DNA of 64,000 nt from Streptomyces sp. NBRC 110028 (GCF_001417735.1 NZ_BBUZ01000032.1:62001-126000), one strand, 5' to 3'. Numbered from the stretch's first letter, positions 8,837-18,032 are shown. The notes: generated by a model from the sequence alone, not told the origin. Numbers and translations are program-made.

Positions 8837-9502
8837 TCAGATGGCGTCGCGAATGGCCCGTTCGAAGTTCTCGACGTGGTCGCGGGCGAGCTGGGCCGCC
8901 TTCTCCGGGTCACCGGCCACGATCGCCTCGATCAGCGGTCCGTGCTCTTCGACGTGGCCCGCCATGTCGGACAGCCGGTCGATGAACAGGCACCAGATGC
9001 GGGTGGCCAGGTTGTCGTGGCGGACGAGGGTGTCCTCCAGGTACGGGTTGTGGGTGGCGGCGTAGATGGCGCGGTGGACCGAGAGGTCCAGGCGCATCAG
9101 CTCGTCGGCGTCCGGCCGACGGGAAGCCACGCTCTCCAGCTCCCGTAGCGCGGCGGTCAGGTCTGCTCGGTCCGCGGCCGTGGCGCGCCGCGCGGCCTGG
9201 GCGGAGGCCAGCGGCTCCAGCTCCTGGCGCACCTCGGAGATATGCGCCAGATCGGTGATGTTGACCTCGGTGGCGAAGGTGCCGCGCCGGGGGTAGGTCG
9301 TGATCAGGCGCTCGTACTGGAGCCGCTTGAGCGCCTCGCGCACCGGCGTCCGTCCGACGCCGAGGGACTGGGCCAGCTGGTCCTCGTTGATCGGCGCGCC
9401 GGGCCGGATTTCGAGCATGACGAGCCGGTCGCGGATGGCGCGGTAGGCGCGCTCGGCGAGGGACAGCTCCTCGCCCCTCGGCTCGGTCGCCACGTGCCGC
9501 AT
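8837..9502 (-). CDS. FadR-type GntR transcriptional regulator
   Basis: This 221-residue regulator has a winged helix (LAERAYRAIRDRLVMLEIRP, then QSLGVGRTPVREALKRL) followed by an all-helical FCD domain. The FCD domain carries the metal/ligand residues expected in DLSVHRAIYAATHN and the closing HVENFERAI. The start is the ATG at 9502, which follows AAGGGGG on the reverse strand, rather than the in-frame codon 33 bases upstream. It is transcribed divergently from glyA-soxBDAG and probably represses that operon until its ligand (perhaps sarcosine, glycine or a related metabolite) is present; the ligand is inference. Confidence 0.85.
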   Translation of the reverse strand: MRHVATEPRGEELSLAERAYRAIRDRLVMLEIRPGAPINEDQLAQSLGVGRTPVREALKRLQYERLITTYPRRGTFATEVNITDLAHISEVRQELEPLASAQAARRATAADRADLTAALRELESVASRRPDADELMRLDLSVHRAIYAATHNPYLEDTLVRHDNLATRIWCLFIDRLSDMAGHVEEHGPLIEAIVAGDPEKAAQLARDHVENFERAIRDAI

Positions 9503-9596
9503 GAAACCCCCTTGACCTGTCCAGCGGGCTCCCATACCTTACCGCAGAGGCTAATATATCAGTTGCCCATTAGTTGGCTCTCAGGATGGTGCACAG
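9503..9596. promoter_or_regulatory. Divergent promoter region with AT-rich imperfect palindrome
   Basis: The 94 bases between the GntR regulator and glyA hold a conspicuous AT-rich island. CTAATATATCAG (9551-9562) is palindromic at 10 of 12 positions. It overlaps a wider CTAAT/ATTAG inverted repeat (9551-9555 and 9569-9573). In such GC-rich surroundings this is a good candidate operator for the adjacent FadR-type regulator. Confidence 0.5.
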
Positions 9597-10910
9597 ATGG
9601 CAACGAACCCGTCGATCACCACGGTCACCTCCCCCCTCTCCCTCCCGCTCAGCGCACTCGACCCGGATGTCGCCACCGCGGTGGACGCCGAGCTGCACCG
9701 TCAGCAGTCGACCCTGGAGATGATCGCCTCGGAGAACTTCGCTCCGGCCGCGGTCATGGAGGCCCAGGGCTCGGTCCTCACCAACAAGTACGCGGAGGGC
9801 TACCCGGGCCGCCGCTACTACGGCGGATGCGAGCACGTCGACGTCATCGAGCGGCTGGCCATCGCCCGGGTGAAGCAGCTCTTCGGCGCGGAGGCCGCCA
9901 ACGTCCAGCCGCATTCGGGCGCCCAGGCCAACGCGGCGGCGATGTTCGCGCTGCTCGATCCCGGCGACACCATCCTCGGCCTGGACCTGGCGCACGGCGG
10001 CCATCTGACCCACGGCATGCGCATCAACTACTCCGGCAAGCTGTACGACGTGGTGCCGTACCACGTGCGCGCGTCCGACATGCGCGTCGACATGGACGAG
10101 GTCGAGCAGCTCGCTCTCGCACACCGGCCCAAGATGATCGTCGCCGGGTGGTCGGCCTACCCCCGCCGGCTGGACTTCGCCGCCTTCCGCCGCATCGCGG
10201 ACGCGGTGGGCGCGTATCTGATGGTGGACATGGCGCACTTCGCCGGGCTGGTGGCCGCGGGCCTCCACCCGAGCCCGGTGCCGTACGCCGACGTCGTGAC
10301 GACCACCACGCACAAGACGCTCGGCGGCCCGCGCGGCGGTGTGATTCTCAGCCGCGCCGACCTGGCCAAAAAGATCAACTCCGCGGTCTTCCCCGGTCAG
10401 CAGGGCGGCCCGCTGGAACACGTCGTCGCGGCGAAGGCGGTGGCCTTCAAGGTGGCGGCGAGCGAGGAGTTCACCGAGCGCCAGCAGCGCACCCTGGCCG
10501 GTGCCCGCATCCTCGCCGGACGGCTGCTGGCCGACGATGTGGCGGAGGCCGGGATCACGGTGCTGACCGGTGGCACGGAAGTCCATCTGGTCCTCGTGGA
10601 CCTGCGCGGCTCCGCGCTCGACGGGCAGCAGGCCGAGGACCGGCTGCACCGCGTCGGCATCACCGTCAACCGCAACGCGGTGCCGTTCGACCCGCGTCCG
10701 CCCATGGTCTCCTCGGGGCTGCGGATCGGCACCCCGGCCCTGGCCGCCCGCGGCTTCGGCGAGACGGAGTTCCGGGAGGTGGCCGACATCATCGCCCAGG
10801 CCCTGAAGGACGAGCGGTTCGGCGACGAGCAGGCGGGCCTGCTGCGCGACCGGGTCGACAAGCTCGCCACCGCGTTCCCCCTCTACCCCCACCTGAACAT
10901 CCCCAGCTGA
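9597..10910 (+). CDS. glyA: Serine hydroxymethyltransferase
   Basis: This 437-residue PLP enzyme interconverts glycine plus 5,10-methylene-tetrahydrofolate and serine plus tetrahydrofolate. Family signatures are LEMIASENFAP near residue 40, NKYAEGYPGRRYYGG, and the PLP-lysine segment TTTTHKTLGGPRGG with Lys240. Length matches the family. It is the first gene of the sarcosine oxidase operon, 13 bases before soxB. It is therefore likely a pathway-dedicated copy that consumes the glycine and methylene-folate made by sarcosine oxidase, rather than the housekeeping enzyme; that distinction is inferred from context. Confidence 0.95.
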   Translation: MATNPSITTVTSPLSLPLSALDPDVATAVDAELHRQQSTLEMIASENFAPAAVMEAQGSVLTNKYAEGYPGRRYYGGCEHVDVIERLAIARVKQLFGAEAANVQPHSGAQANAAAMFALLDPGDTILGLDLAHGGHLTHGMRINYSGKLYDVVPYHVRASDMRVDMDEVEQLALAHRPKMIVAGWSAYPRRLDFAAFRRIADAVGAYLMVDMAHFAGLVAAGLHPSPVPYADVVTTTTHKTLGGPRGGVILSRADLAKKINSAVFPGQQGGPLEHVVAAKAVAFKVAASEEFTERQQRTLAGARILAGRLLADDVAEAGITVLTGGTEVHLVLVDLRGSALDGQQAEDRLHRVGITVNRNAVPFDPRPPMVSSGLRIGTPALAARGFGETEFREVADIIAQALKDERFGDEQAGLLRDRVDKLATAFPLYPHLNIPS

Positions 10911-10923
10911 ACGGAGACGCGGC

Positions 10924-12144
10924 ATGACCACCCAGCCGCTGCCGGAGCACCCGGACTTCCTCTGGCGCAACCCCGAGCCGCGTTCCTCCTACGACGTCAT
11001 CATCGTCGGCGCGGGAGGCCACGGCCTGGCCACCGCCTACTACCTCGCCGAGAACCACGGCATCACCAATGTGGCCGTCCTGGAGAAGGGCTGGCTGGCC
11101 GGCGGCAACATGGCGCGCAACACCACCATCATCCGCTCGAACTACCTGTGGGACGAGAGCGCGGCGATCTACGAGCACGCGCTGAAGCTGTGGGAGCGGT
11201 GGCCGGGGGAGCTGGACTACGACTTCCTGTTCAGCCAGCGCGGCGTTCTCAACCTCGCGCACACCCTCCAGGACGTCCGCGACAGCGTACGCCGCGTGGG
11301 CGCCAACCGCCTGGGCGGAATCGACGCCGAGTGGCTGGAGCCGGAGCAGGTCGCCGAGGTGTGTCCCATCCTCAACGTCTCGCCCCGCACCCGGTATCCG
11401 GTCCTCGGCGCCACCTTCCAGCCCCGGGCCGGGATCGCCAAGCACGACCATGTCGCCTGGGCACTCGCCCGGCGGGCCGACGAGCTGGGCGTGGATCTGA
11501 TCCAGGGCTGCGAGGTCACCGGTTTCCTCAAGGACGGCGACCGGGTCGTGGGCGTGGAGACCAGCCGCGGCCGCATCCTCGCCGGCCGGGTCGGCCTCGC
11601 CGCGGCCGGGCACAGCAGCGTCCTGGCCGAGCTGGCCGGTTTCCGGCTGCCGGTGCAGTCCCATCCGCTGCAGGCGCTGGTCTCCGAACTGCACGAGCCG
11701 GTGCACCCCACCGTGGTGATGTCGAACCATGTGCACGTCTACGTCTCCCAGGCGCACAAGGGCGAGCTGGTGCTCGGCGCGGGCGTCGACGCGTACAACG
11801 GCTACGGGCAGCGCGGCTCCTTCCATGTGATCGAGCACCAGATGGCGGCCGCCGTGGAGCTGTTCCCCGTCTTCGCCCGGGCCCATGTGCTGCGCACCTG
11901 GGGCGGCATCGTCGACGTCACCCCGGATGCCTCCCCGATCATCGGTGCCACTCCCGTGGAGAACCTCTACGTCAACTGCGGCTGGGGCACCGGCGGCTTC
12001 AAGGCCACCCCGGCCGCCGGGTGGACCTTCGCGCACACCATCGCCACGGGCGAGCCGCATCCGCTGAACGCCCCGTTCGCCCTCGAACGCTTCACGACGG
12101 GCGCACTGATCGACGAACACGGCGCCGCGGCCGTGGCCCACTGA
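10924..12144 (+). CDS. soxB: Sarcosine oxidase beta subunit
   Basis: This 406-residue FAD subunit belongs to heterotetrameric sarcosine oxidase, which oxidises sarcosine to glycine, formaldehyde equivalents (trapped on tetrahydrofolate) and H2O2. It has a DAO-type Rossmann motif (DVIIVGAGGHGLATAYYLAE), the motif GNMARNTTIIRSNYLWDES, and the C-terminal FAD-contact run CGWGTGGFKATPAAGW typical of SoxB. The length equals that of known beta subunits. It sits between glyA and soxD with an 11-base gap downstream. Confidence 0.95.
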   Translation: MTTQPLPEHPDFLWRNPEPRSSYDVIIVGAGGHGLATAYYLAENHGITNVAVLEKGWLAGGNMARNTTIIRSNYLWDESAAIYEHALKLWERWPGELDYDFLFSQRGVLNLAHTLQDVRDSVRRVGANRLGGIDAEWLEPEQVAEVCPILNVSPRTRYPVLGATFQPRAGIAKHDHVAWALARRADELGVDLIQGCEVTGFLKDGDRVVGVETSRGRILAGRVGLAAAGHSSVLAELAGFRLPVQSHPLQALVSELHEPVHPTVVMSNHVHVYVSQAHKGELVLGAGVDAYNGYGQRGSFHVIEHQMAAAVELFPVFARAHVLRTWGGIVDVTPDASPIIGATPVENLYVNCGWGTGGFKATPAAGWTFAHTIATGEPHPLNAPFALERFTTGALIDEHGAAAVAH

Positions 12145-12155
12145 GGAGAGAGCCC

Positions 12156-12452
12156 GTGCTGCTGATCACCTGCCCATGGTGCGGTCCTCGCGACGAGACC
12201 GAATACCACTACGGGGGCCAGGCCCACGTCCCCTACCCCGCAAACACCGCGGACCTCACCGACGAGCAGTGGGCCGCGTATGTCTTCTACCGCGACAACC
12301 CCAAGGGGCCCTTCGCCGAGCGGTGGATGCACAGCACCGGATGCCGCCGCTGGTTCAACCTCCTGCGCGACACCGCGAGCCACGACGTGCTGGCCGTCTA
12401 CCGGCTCGACGAGCCCCGCCCCGAACTGCCCCAGACCGGAGGGAACCGATGA
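12156..12452 (+). CDS. soxD: Sarcosine oxidase delta subunit
   Basis: This 98-residue zinc-binding subunit starts at GTG 12156, which follows GAGGAGAG. The zinc ligands are visible as Cys6-x-x-Cys9 (CPWCGPRDETEY) and His59-x3-Cys63 (HSTGCRRWF). The typical delta-subunit segment RDNPKGPFAERW is present. The stop overlaps the soxA start by four bases (ATGA). Confidence 0.95.
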   Translation: MLLITCPWCGPRDETEYHYGGQAHVPYPANTADLTDEQWAAYVFYRDNPKGPFAERWMHSTGCRRWFNLLRDTASHDVLAVYRLDEPRPELPQTGGNR

Positions 12453-15346
12453 CCGACCAGCCATTCCGGCTCCCGGGCGGGGGCCGCGTCGACCGCGGCA
12501 CCGTGCTGCGGTTCACCGTCGACGGCCGTGAGATGACCGGCCACCCCGGAGACACCGTCGCCTCGGCGATGCTGGCAGGCGGGGTCGTGGAGGTCGCCCC
12601 GTCGATCTACCGGGGCCGCCCGCGCGGCATCGTCACCGCGGGCGCCGAGGAGCCAGGCGCCCTGGTGCAGATCGACGGCCCGTGCTCGGAGGGCATGCTG
12701 CCCGCGACGACGGCCGAGCTGTACGACGGCCTGTCCGCCACCACGCTGTCCGGGATGGGGCGGCTCGACCCGGCCCCCGACCCCGCCGTCTACGACAAGA
12801 AGTACGTCCACACCGATGTCCTCGTCGTCGGCGCCGGACCCGCAGGGCTCGCCGCCGCCACCGCCGCCGCGGGCTCCGGCGCCCGTGTGATCCTCCTCGA
12901 CGAGCGGCCCGAACCGGGCGGTTCGCTGCTCTCCGGGCGGACCGAGACCGTCGGCGAGCAGACCGCCCTCGCCTGGGCCGCCGAGGTCCGCGCGGCGCTC
13001 GACGCCGCCCCCGAGGTCGTCGTCCTGCCACGCACCACGGCGTTCGGCGCCTACGACGACAACTATGTGCTGGCCCTGCAGCGGCGCACCGATCACCTCG
13101 GCGCCGACGCCCCCGAGCCGTCGAGTGGCGTCTCGCGGCAGCGGCTGTGGCACATCCGGGCCCGCCAGGTGGTCCTGGCGACCGGCGCCCACGAGCGTCC
13201 CCTGGTCTTCGCGGGCAACGACCGCCCCGGGGTGATGCTCGCCGCGGCTGTGCGCTCGTACCTCAACCAGTACGCCGTGGCCCCGGGCTCGCGGGCCGTG
13301 GTGAGCACCACCAACGACAGCGCCTACGACACGGTCGCCGATCTGCACGCCGCCGGGATCGACATCGCCGCCGTCGTGGACGCGCGCCCCGAGCTGTCCC
13401 ACCGGGCCGCCGAGGTCGCGGTGGCCACCGGGGCGCGGGTGCTGACGGGCAGCGCGGTGGTCGACACCACGGGCGACAGCCGCCTCACCGGCGTCACCGT
13501 CCGGGCCCTCGACGGCGACGGTGGGCTCGCCGGTGCCCCCGAGTCGTTCGACTGCGACCTGCTGGCCGTCTCGGGTGGATGGAGCCCGGTGGTGCATCTG
13601 CACAGCCAGCGCCAGGGCCGGCTGCGCTGGGACGAGGAGGTGGCCGCCTTCGTGCCCGACGGCACCGTACGGGACCAGCAGGTCGTCGGCGCGGCCCGCG
13701 GGACGTACGGCCTCGACGGCTGCCTGGCCGAAGGGGCGCGGGCCGGCGCCCGGGCCGCGACGGACGCCGGATTCCCGGTCGCCGTGCCCGCACCGCCGTC
13801 CGGTGATGCCCGGGGCTCGGGCCCGGTGCGCGCGCTGTGGCTCGTCCCCGCCTCCGAGGGCGAACCCGCCACCTGGGACACCCACTTCGTCGACCTGCAG
13901 CGCGAGGTGACGGTCGCCGATGTCTGGCGGTCGGTCGGCGCCGGCATGCGCGGCGTCGAGCACGTCAAGCGCTACACCTCGCTCGGCACGGCGAACGACC
14001 AGGGCAAGACGTCCGGCGTCAACGCGATCGGTGTCATCGCCGAAGCGCTCGGCGCGGGCGCGTCACCCGGCGAGATCGGCACCACGGCCTACCGGGCGCC
14101 GTACACGCCGGTGGGCTTCGCCGCCCTGGCCGGGCGTGAGCGCGGCGAGCTGTTCGATCCGGAGCGCACGACCTCCATCCACGGCTGGCACCTCGCGCAC
14201 GGTGCGGTGTTCGAGGACGTCGGGCAGTGGAAGCGCCCCCGGTACTACCCCCGGCCCGGCGAGGACATGGACACGGCCGTGGCCCGCGAGTGCCGCGCGG
14301 CACGCGAGGGGGTGGCGTTCATGGACGCCACCACCCTCGGCAAGATCGAGATCTGGGGCGCGGACGCGGGCGAGTTCCTGGGGCGTATCTACACCAACGG
14401 CTTCAAGAAACTGAGGCCCGGCATGGCCCGCTACGGCGTGATGTGCAAGCCCGACGGCATGATCTTCGACGACGGGGTGACGCTGCGCCTGGAGGACAAC
14501 CGCTACTTCATGACCACCACGACCGGTGGCGCCGCCGGGGTCCTGGACTGGCTGGAGGAGTGGCTGCAGACCGAGTGGCCCGAACTCGACGTCCACTGCA
14601 CCTCGGTGACCGAGCAGTGGACGACCATCGCCGTCGTCGGCCCCCGCTCCCGCGAGGTCGTCGCCCACCTCGCGCCGGACGTCGACCTGTCCGCCGAGGC
14701 GTTCCCCTTCATGGCCTTCCGCGAGACCACCCTGGCCTCCGGCGTCCCGGCCCGCATCTGCCGGATCTCCTTCTCCGGTGAACTCGCCTACGAGATCAAC
14801 GTCTCCGCGTGGTACGGCCGGGCGGTCTGGGAGGAGGTGTACGCGATCGGCCGACCGTACGACATCACCCCGTACGGGACCGAGACCATGCACGTCCTGA
14901 GGGCCGAGAAGGGCTACATCATCGTCGGCCAGGACACCGACGGCACCGTCACCCCGCAGGACGCGGGCATGTCCTGGGTGGTCTCCCAGCAGAAGGACTT
15001 CATCGGCAAGCGGTCCTACGCCCGCGTCGACACCTCCCGCACCGACCGCAAGCAGCTGGTCGGCCTGCTGCCGAGCGACCGCAGGACCCGGCTGCCCGAG
15101 GGCGCCCAGCTTGTCGCGCCGGACGTGCCCATCACCCCCGAGGCCGGGCCGGTGCCCATGCTCGGCCACGTCACCTCCAGCTACCACAGCCCGGCCCTCG
15201 GCCGCCCCTTCGCCCTCGCCCTCGTCGCCGACGGGCGGGCCAGGATCGGCCAGACCCTGCTCGCCCCGGTGGGCGAGGACCTGGTGCCCGTCGAGGTGGC
15301 CGACTGTGTCCTGTACGACCCCGAAGGGACCAAGCGAGATGGCTGA
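12449..15346 (+). CDS. soxA: Sarcosine oxidase alpha subunit
   Basis: This 965-residue subunit has the expected multi-domain layout. There is an N-terminal ferredoxin-like fold (about residues 17-105) and an NAD-binding region with DVLVVGAGPAGLAAATAAA at ~128. A middle redox domain contains VLATGAHERPLVFAGNDRPG. A C-terminal aminomethyltransferase (GcvT)-like folate domain runs from about residue 600 to the end, with VAFMDATTLGKIEIWG and a final glycine-cleavage barrel. The family length is about 965. The start is ATG 12449, overlapping soxD. The C-terminal domain transfers the methylene group to tetrahydrofolate. Confidence 0.95.
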   Translation: MTDQPFRLPGGGRVDRGTVLRFTVDGREMTGHPGDTVASAMLAGGVVEVAPSIYRGRPRGIVTAGAEEPGALVQIDGPCSEGMLPATTAELYDGLSATTLSGMGRLDPAPDPAVYDKKYVHTDVLVVGAGPAGLAAATAAAGSGARVILLDERPEPGGSLLSGRTETVGEQTALAWAAEVRAALDAAPEVVVLPRTTAFGAYDDNYVLALQRRTDHLGADAPEPSSGVSRQRLWHIRARQVVLATGAHERPLVFAGNDRPGVMLAAAVRSYLNQYAVAPGSRAVVSTTNDSAYDTVADLHAAGIDIAAVVDARPELSHRAAEVAVATGARVLTGSAVVDTTGDSRLTGVTVRALDGDGGLAGAPESFDCDLLAVSGGWSPVVHLHSQRQGRLRWDEEVAAFVPDGTVRDQQVVGAARGTYGLDGCLAEGARAGARAATDAGFPVAVPAPPSGDARGSGPVRALWLVPASEGEPATWDTHFVDLQREVTVADVWRSVGAGMRGVEHVKRYTSLGTANDQGKTSGVNAIGVIAEALGAGASPGEIGTTAYRAPYTPVGFAALAGRERGELFDPERTTSIHGWHLAHGAVFEDVGQWKRPRYYPRPGEDMDTAVARECRAAREGVAFMDATTLGKIEIWGADAGEFLGRIYTNGFKKLRPGMARYGVMCKPDGMIFDDGVTLRLEDNRYFMTTTTGGAAGVLDWLEEWLQTEWPELDVHCTSVTEQWTTIAVVGPRSREVVAHLAPDVDLSAEAFPFMAFRETTLASGVPARICRISFSGELAYEINVSAWYGRAVWEEVYAIGRPYDITPYGTETMHVLRAEKGYIIVGQDTDGTVTPQDAGMSWVVSQQKDFIGKRSYARVDTSRTDRKQLVGLLPSDRRTRLPEGAQLVAPDVPITPEAGPVPMLGHVTSSYHSPALGRPFALALVADGRARIGQTLLAPVGEDLVPVEVADCVLYDPEGTKRDG

Positions 15347-15986
15347 GCCGACCGAGCCGACCGAGCCGACGACCGACGCGGGTGCGGGCCCGGTGAACTT
15401 GCGCACCAGCCCCCTGGCCCACCTGGAGGAGCGGATGCGCGCCGCCGCCGTCACCGGCGCGCGGGGCGTCACGCTCAGCGAGTGGCCGTTCGTCGCCATG
15501 GTGAACCTGCGCGTCGTCCCCGCCTCCGAGACGGCCGGCCGCGTCGAGAAGACCCTGGGCGCGCCGCTCCCACGCCGGTGCGGGGACACCACCGACTCCG
15601 GCTGCCACAAGGTCCTGTGGCTCGGCCCCGACGAGTGGCTGGTGCTGTCCCAGGCCGACGGACACGCCGTGGCCGCCGAGTTGCGGGAAGCACTCGCGGG
15701 CGACCCGGGGTCGGCCGTGGACGTCTCGGCGAACCGCACCACGCTGGAGCTGCGCGGCCCGGCCGCCCGGCAGGTGCTGGAAAAGGGCTGCCCCCTGGAC
15801 CTCCACCCCCGGGCCTTCGGCCCCGGCCGGGCGGTCTCGACCACGGTGGGCCCTGTCGCGGTGCTGCTCTGGCAGGTCGACGACGCGCCGACGTACCGGC
15901 TGCTGCCGCGGTCCTCGTTCGCCGACTACCTGGCGCGCTGGCTCATCGACGCGATGGGCGAGTACCGCGGCCCGGAGCTGCCGTAA
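15339..15986 (+). CDS. soxG: Sarcosine oxidase gamma subunit
   Basis: This 215-residue subunit begins at ATG 15339, overlapping the soxA stop by 8 bases. Typical SoxG segments include VNLRVVPASETAGRVE, KVLWLGPDEWLVLSQ, and VDVSANRTTLELRGPAAR with the DVS turn. The N-terminus has a short low-complexity EPTEPTEPT run. It completes the soxBDAG set. A hairpin 23 bases downstream closes the operon. Confidence 0.93.
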   Translation: MAEPTEPTEPTTDAGAGPVNLRTSPLAHLEERMRAAAVTGARGVTLSEWPFVAMVNLRVVPASETAGRVEKTLGAPLPRRCGDTTDSGCHKVLWLGPDEWLVLSQADGHAVAAELREALAGDPGSAVDVSANRTTLELRGPAARQVLEKGCPLDLHPRAFGPGRAVSTTVGPVAVLLWQVDDAPTYRLLPRSSFADYLARWLIDAMGEYRGPELP

Positions 15987-16009
15987 GGACGCGGGCGGGG
16001 GACGCGGTG

Positions 16010-16040
16010 GGGGATGCGGTCACGTCCTGACCGCATCCCC
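16010..16040 (+). terminator. Terminator hairpin after soxG
   Basis: A perfect 13-bp stem (16010-16022 with 16028-16040) has a 5-base loop and starts 23 bases after the soxG stop. It likely ends the glyA-sox transcript. Confidence 0.75.
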
Positions 16041-16088
16041 TGCGATCGTGGTCCCGCACCCGACAGCGACCGGAACCGAAGGAAGCCG

Positions 16089-17189
16089 ATGACCGTTCTC
16101 GACAACCGGGCGCTGGGCCGCGCGACGCTGGCCCGGCAGCTGCTGCTCGACCGCGCCGACCTACCGGTCCTCGACGCCGTCGCGCACCTCGGCGGGCTGC
16201 AGGCGCAGGAGCCGCAGGAACCCTTCACCGGTCTCTGGTCGCGGCTGCGCGCGTTCGACCCGGCGGCGCTGGACGGCCTGCTGACCGGGCGGAGCGTGGT
16301 GCGAACCCACCTGATGCGCCGCACCGTTCACCTCCTCACCGCCGACGACGTCCTGGCATGGCGGGCCCGCCACGACCCCATGCTGCGCCAGCGGGCGATG
16401 GCCGCCTACCGCCGCGAGATGGACGGGGTCGACCTCGACGAACTCGCCGGCGCGGCCCGCGCGGTGCTGGCCGACGGCGAGCCCCGCTCGATGGCCGAGG
16501 TCGCGCGGGCGCTCGCCGACCGCTGGCCCACCCCGAGCCCGAGGGCCCTGGGGGAGATGGCGATCGCCGCCCTCGTCCCCGTCGTGCAGCTGCCGCCGCG
16601 CGGGCTGTGGCGCGCGAAGTCAGGGGTGCGCAACACCCCACTGTCCCGCTGGCTGGGCCGCGAGATCGACCCGCCCGCCGCCGAGGGAACCGACCCGGTC
16701 GGCGAGGCGCTGGTACGCCGCTACCTGGCCGCGTTCGGCCCCGCGGCCTCGGCCGACCTGCGCGCCTGGTGCGGCCTCGCCGGACTGCCCGCCGCGGTGG
16801 CCGCCCTCCGCGCGGAGCTGGTCACCTTCCGCGACGCGCGCGGCCGCGAACTGCTCGACCTGCCCGACGCGCCACGCCCCGGCCCCGACACCCCCGCCCC
16901 GGTGCGGTTCCTCCCCGCGTTCGACAACGCGATCCTCGGCTACGACGACCGGAGCCGCATCATCGACGACGCCCACCGCGGCCTGTCCGTCACGGGCGCC
17001 CGCTTGCTCCTGGTGGACGGCCGGGTCGCCGCGACCTGGACCGTCGACGCGGGCACCGTGACCGTCACCCCGCTGCGCGGTTTCTCCCGAGCCGAGCACA
17101 CGGCCGTCACCGAGGAGGGCCAGGCCCTGGCGTCGTTCCTGTCCGACAAGGAAAGCGATCGCGTACGGATCGCCGCGTCGTCCCGCTGA
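16089..17189 (+). CDS. Winged-helix DNA-binding protein, AlkZ/AlkX-like (HTH_42 family)
   Basis: This 366-residue protein belongs to the HTH_42 (YcaQ/AlkZ) superfamily. Those DNA glycosylases unhook bulky or crosslinked bases, and some protect antibiotic producers from their own product. The start ATG 16089 follows GAAGGAAG. The near-catalytic motif Gln38-Ala39-Gln40 (in GGLQAQEPQEP) matches the QxQ pair of AlkZ. Further family segments are LMRRTVHLLTADD and, near the end, FLPAFDNAILGYDDR. It has no biosynthetic cluster beside it, so a general repair role is more likely than self-resistance; this is inferred. Confidence 0.75.
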   Translation: MTVLDNRALGRATLARQLLLDRADLPVLDAVAHLGGLQAQEPQEPFTGLWSRLRAFDPAALDGLLTGRSVVRTHLMRRTVHLLTADDVLAWRARHDPMLRQRAMAAYRREMDGVDLDELAGAARAVLADGEPRSMAEVARALADRWPTPSPRALGEMAIAALVPVVQLPPRGLWRAKSGVRNTPLSRWLGREIDPPAAEGTDPVGEALVRRYLAAFGPAASADLRAWCGLAGLPAAVAALRAELVTFRDARGRELLDLPDAPRPGPDTPAPVRFLPAFDNAILGYDDRSRIIDDAHRGLSVTGARLLLVDGRVAATWTVDAGTVTVTPLRGFSRAEHTAVTEEGQALASFLSDKESDRVRIAASSR

Positions 17190-17231
17190 AACGGCACATC
17201 CGCGAGCCTCACCCGGCCCCGGGCGCTTACG

Positions 17232-17933
17232 ATGACGGGCATGGTCCGTGGCGTGATGTTCGACTTCTCGGGAACGTTGATGCGCAGCGAGTCGGTCGAG
17301 GAGTGGCTCGGCGCGGTCCTGGCGGACACCGCCGTCTCCGTGGACGGCGAGGAGTTCTCCGACTGGGTGCGGCGGCTGACCGAGTGCGGAGCGCTGCCGG
17401 GCGGGCCGGCGCCCCAGCGGATTCCCGCGCGCCTCGAAAGGCTGTGGCGCGAAAGGGACCTGGGCGCCGATCAGCACCGGGAGGCCTACAGCGGGTTGAT
17501 CGCGGAGGCCGGGCTACCGAGGGCGGAGCTGATACCGGCGCTCTACGACCGTCACAAGGCGCCCGCCGCCTGGCGGCCCTACCCCGACACCCAGGCGACG
17601 TTGCGGGAACTGCGCCGCCGCGGGATCCCGGTGGCCGTGGTCAGCAACATCGGCTGGGATCTGCGGCCCGTCTTCCGGGCCCATGGGCTGGATGGGCTGG
17701 TGGACGCCTATGCGCTCTCCTTCGAGCTGGGGGCGCGGAAACCCGACCCCGCCATCTTCCGTTCCGCATGCGACACGCTCGGCCTGGCACCCTCCGACGT
17801 GCTGATGGTCGGTGACAATCACGCCGCGGACGGTGGTGCGGAGGCGCTGGGGTGCCCGGTGCGCTTCGTCGACCATCTGCCGGTCGACCAACGTCCGGCA
17901 GGGCTCGCGCCCGTCCTGGAGCTGCTGGGCTGA
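17232..17933 (+). CDS. HAD-superfamily hydrolase
   Basis: This 233-residue protein has HAD motifs: motif I as VMFDFSGTLM near the N-terminus, motif II Ser in VVSNIGW, motif III Lys in LGARKPDPAIF, and motif IV in VLMVGDNHAADGGAEALG. Motif I has Ser where phosphatases have the second Asp (DxS rather than DxD), so classic phosphatase chemistry may be altered. ATG 17232 and ATG 17241 are both possible starts; neither has a strong ribosome site. Substrate unknown. Confidence 0.8.
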   Translation: MTGMVRGVMFDFSGTLMRSESVEEWLGAVLADTAVSVDGEEFSDWVRRLTECGALPGGPAPQRIPARLERLWRERDLGADQHREAYSGLIAEAGLPRAELIPALYDRHKAPAAWRPYPDTQATLRELRRRGIPVAVVSNIGWDLRPVFRAHGLDGLVDAYALSFELGARKPDPAIFRSACDTLGLAPSDVLMVGDNHAADGGAEALGCPVRFVDHLPVDQRPAGLAPVLELLG

Positions 17934-17980
17934 GGCCGAGGAGCGGCTGAGACCGAGGAGCGCTCACCCCGAACTTGCTT

Positions 17981-18032
17981 ACTTAAGTTAGGTATCTGTA
18001 GCATCGCGGTCGCCCCGAAAAAAGATACCTAA
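17981..18032. promoter_or_regulatory. Inverted-repeat operator upstream of FAD monooxygenase
   Basis: TTAGGTATCT (17988-17997) is repeated in exact inverse as AGATACCTAA (18023-18032). A perfect palindrome ACTTAAGT (17981-17988) abuts the first arm, and TAAGGTAGGTAG follows the second. The AT-rich block stands out in GC-rich DNA. It looks like a pair of TetR/MarR-type operator sites flanking the monooxygenase promoter. No regulator gene lies next to it. Confidence 0.55.
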
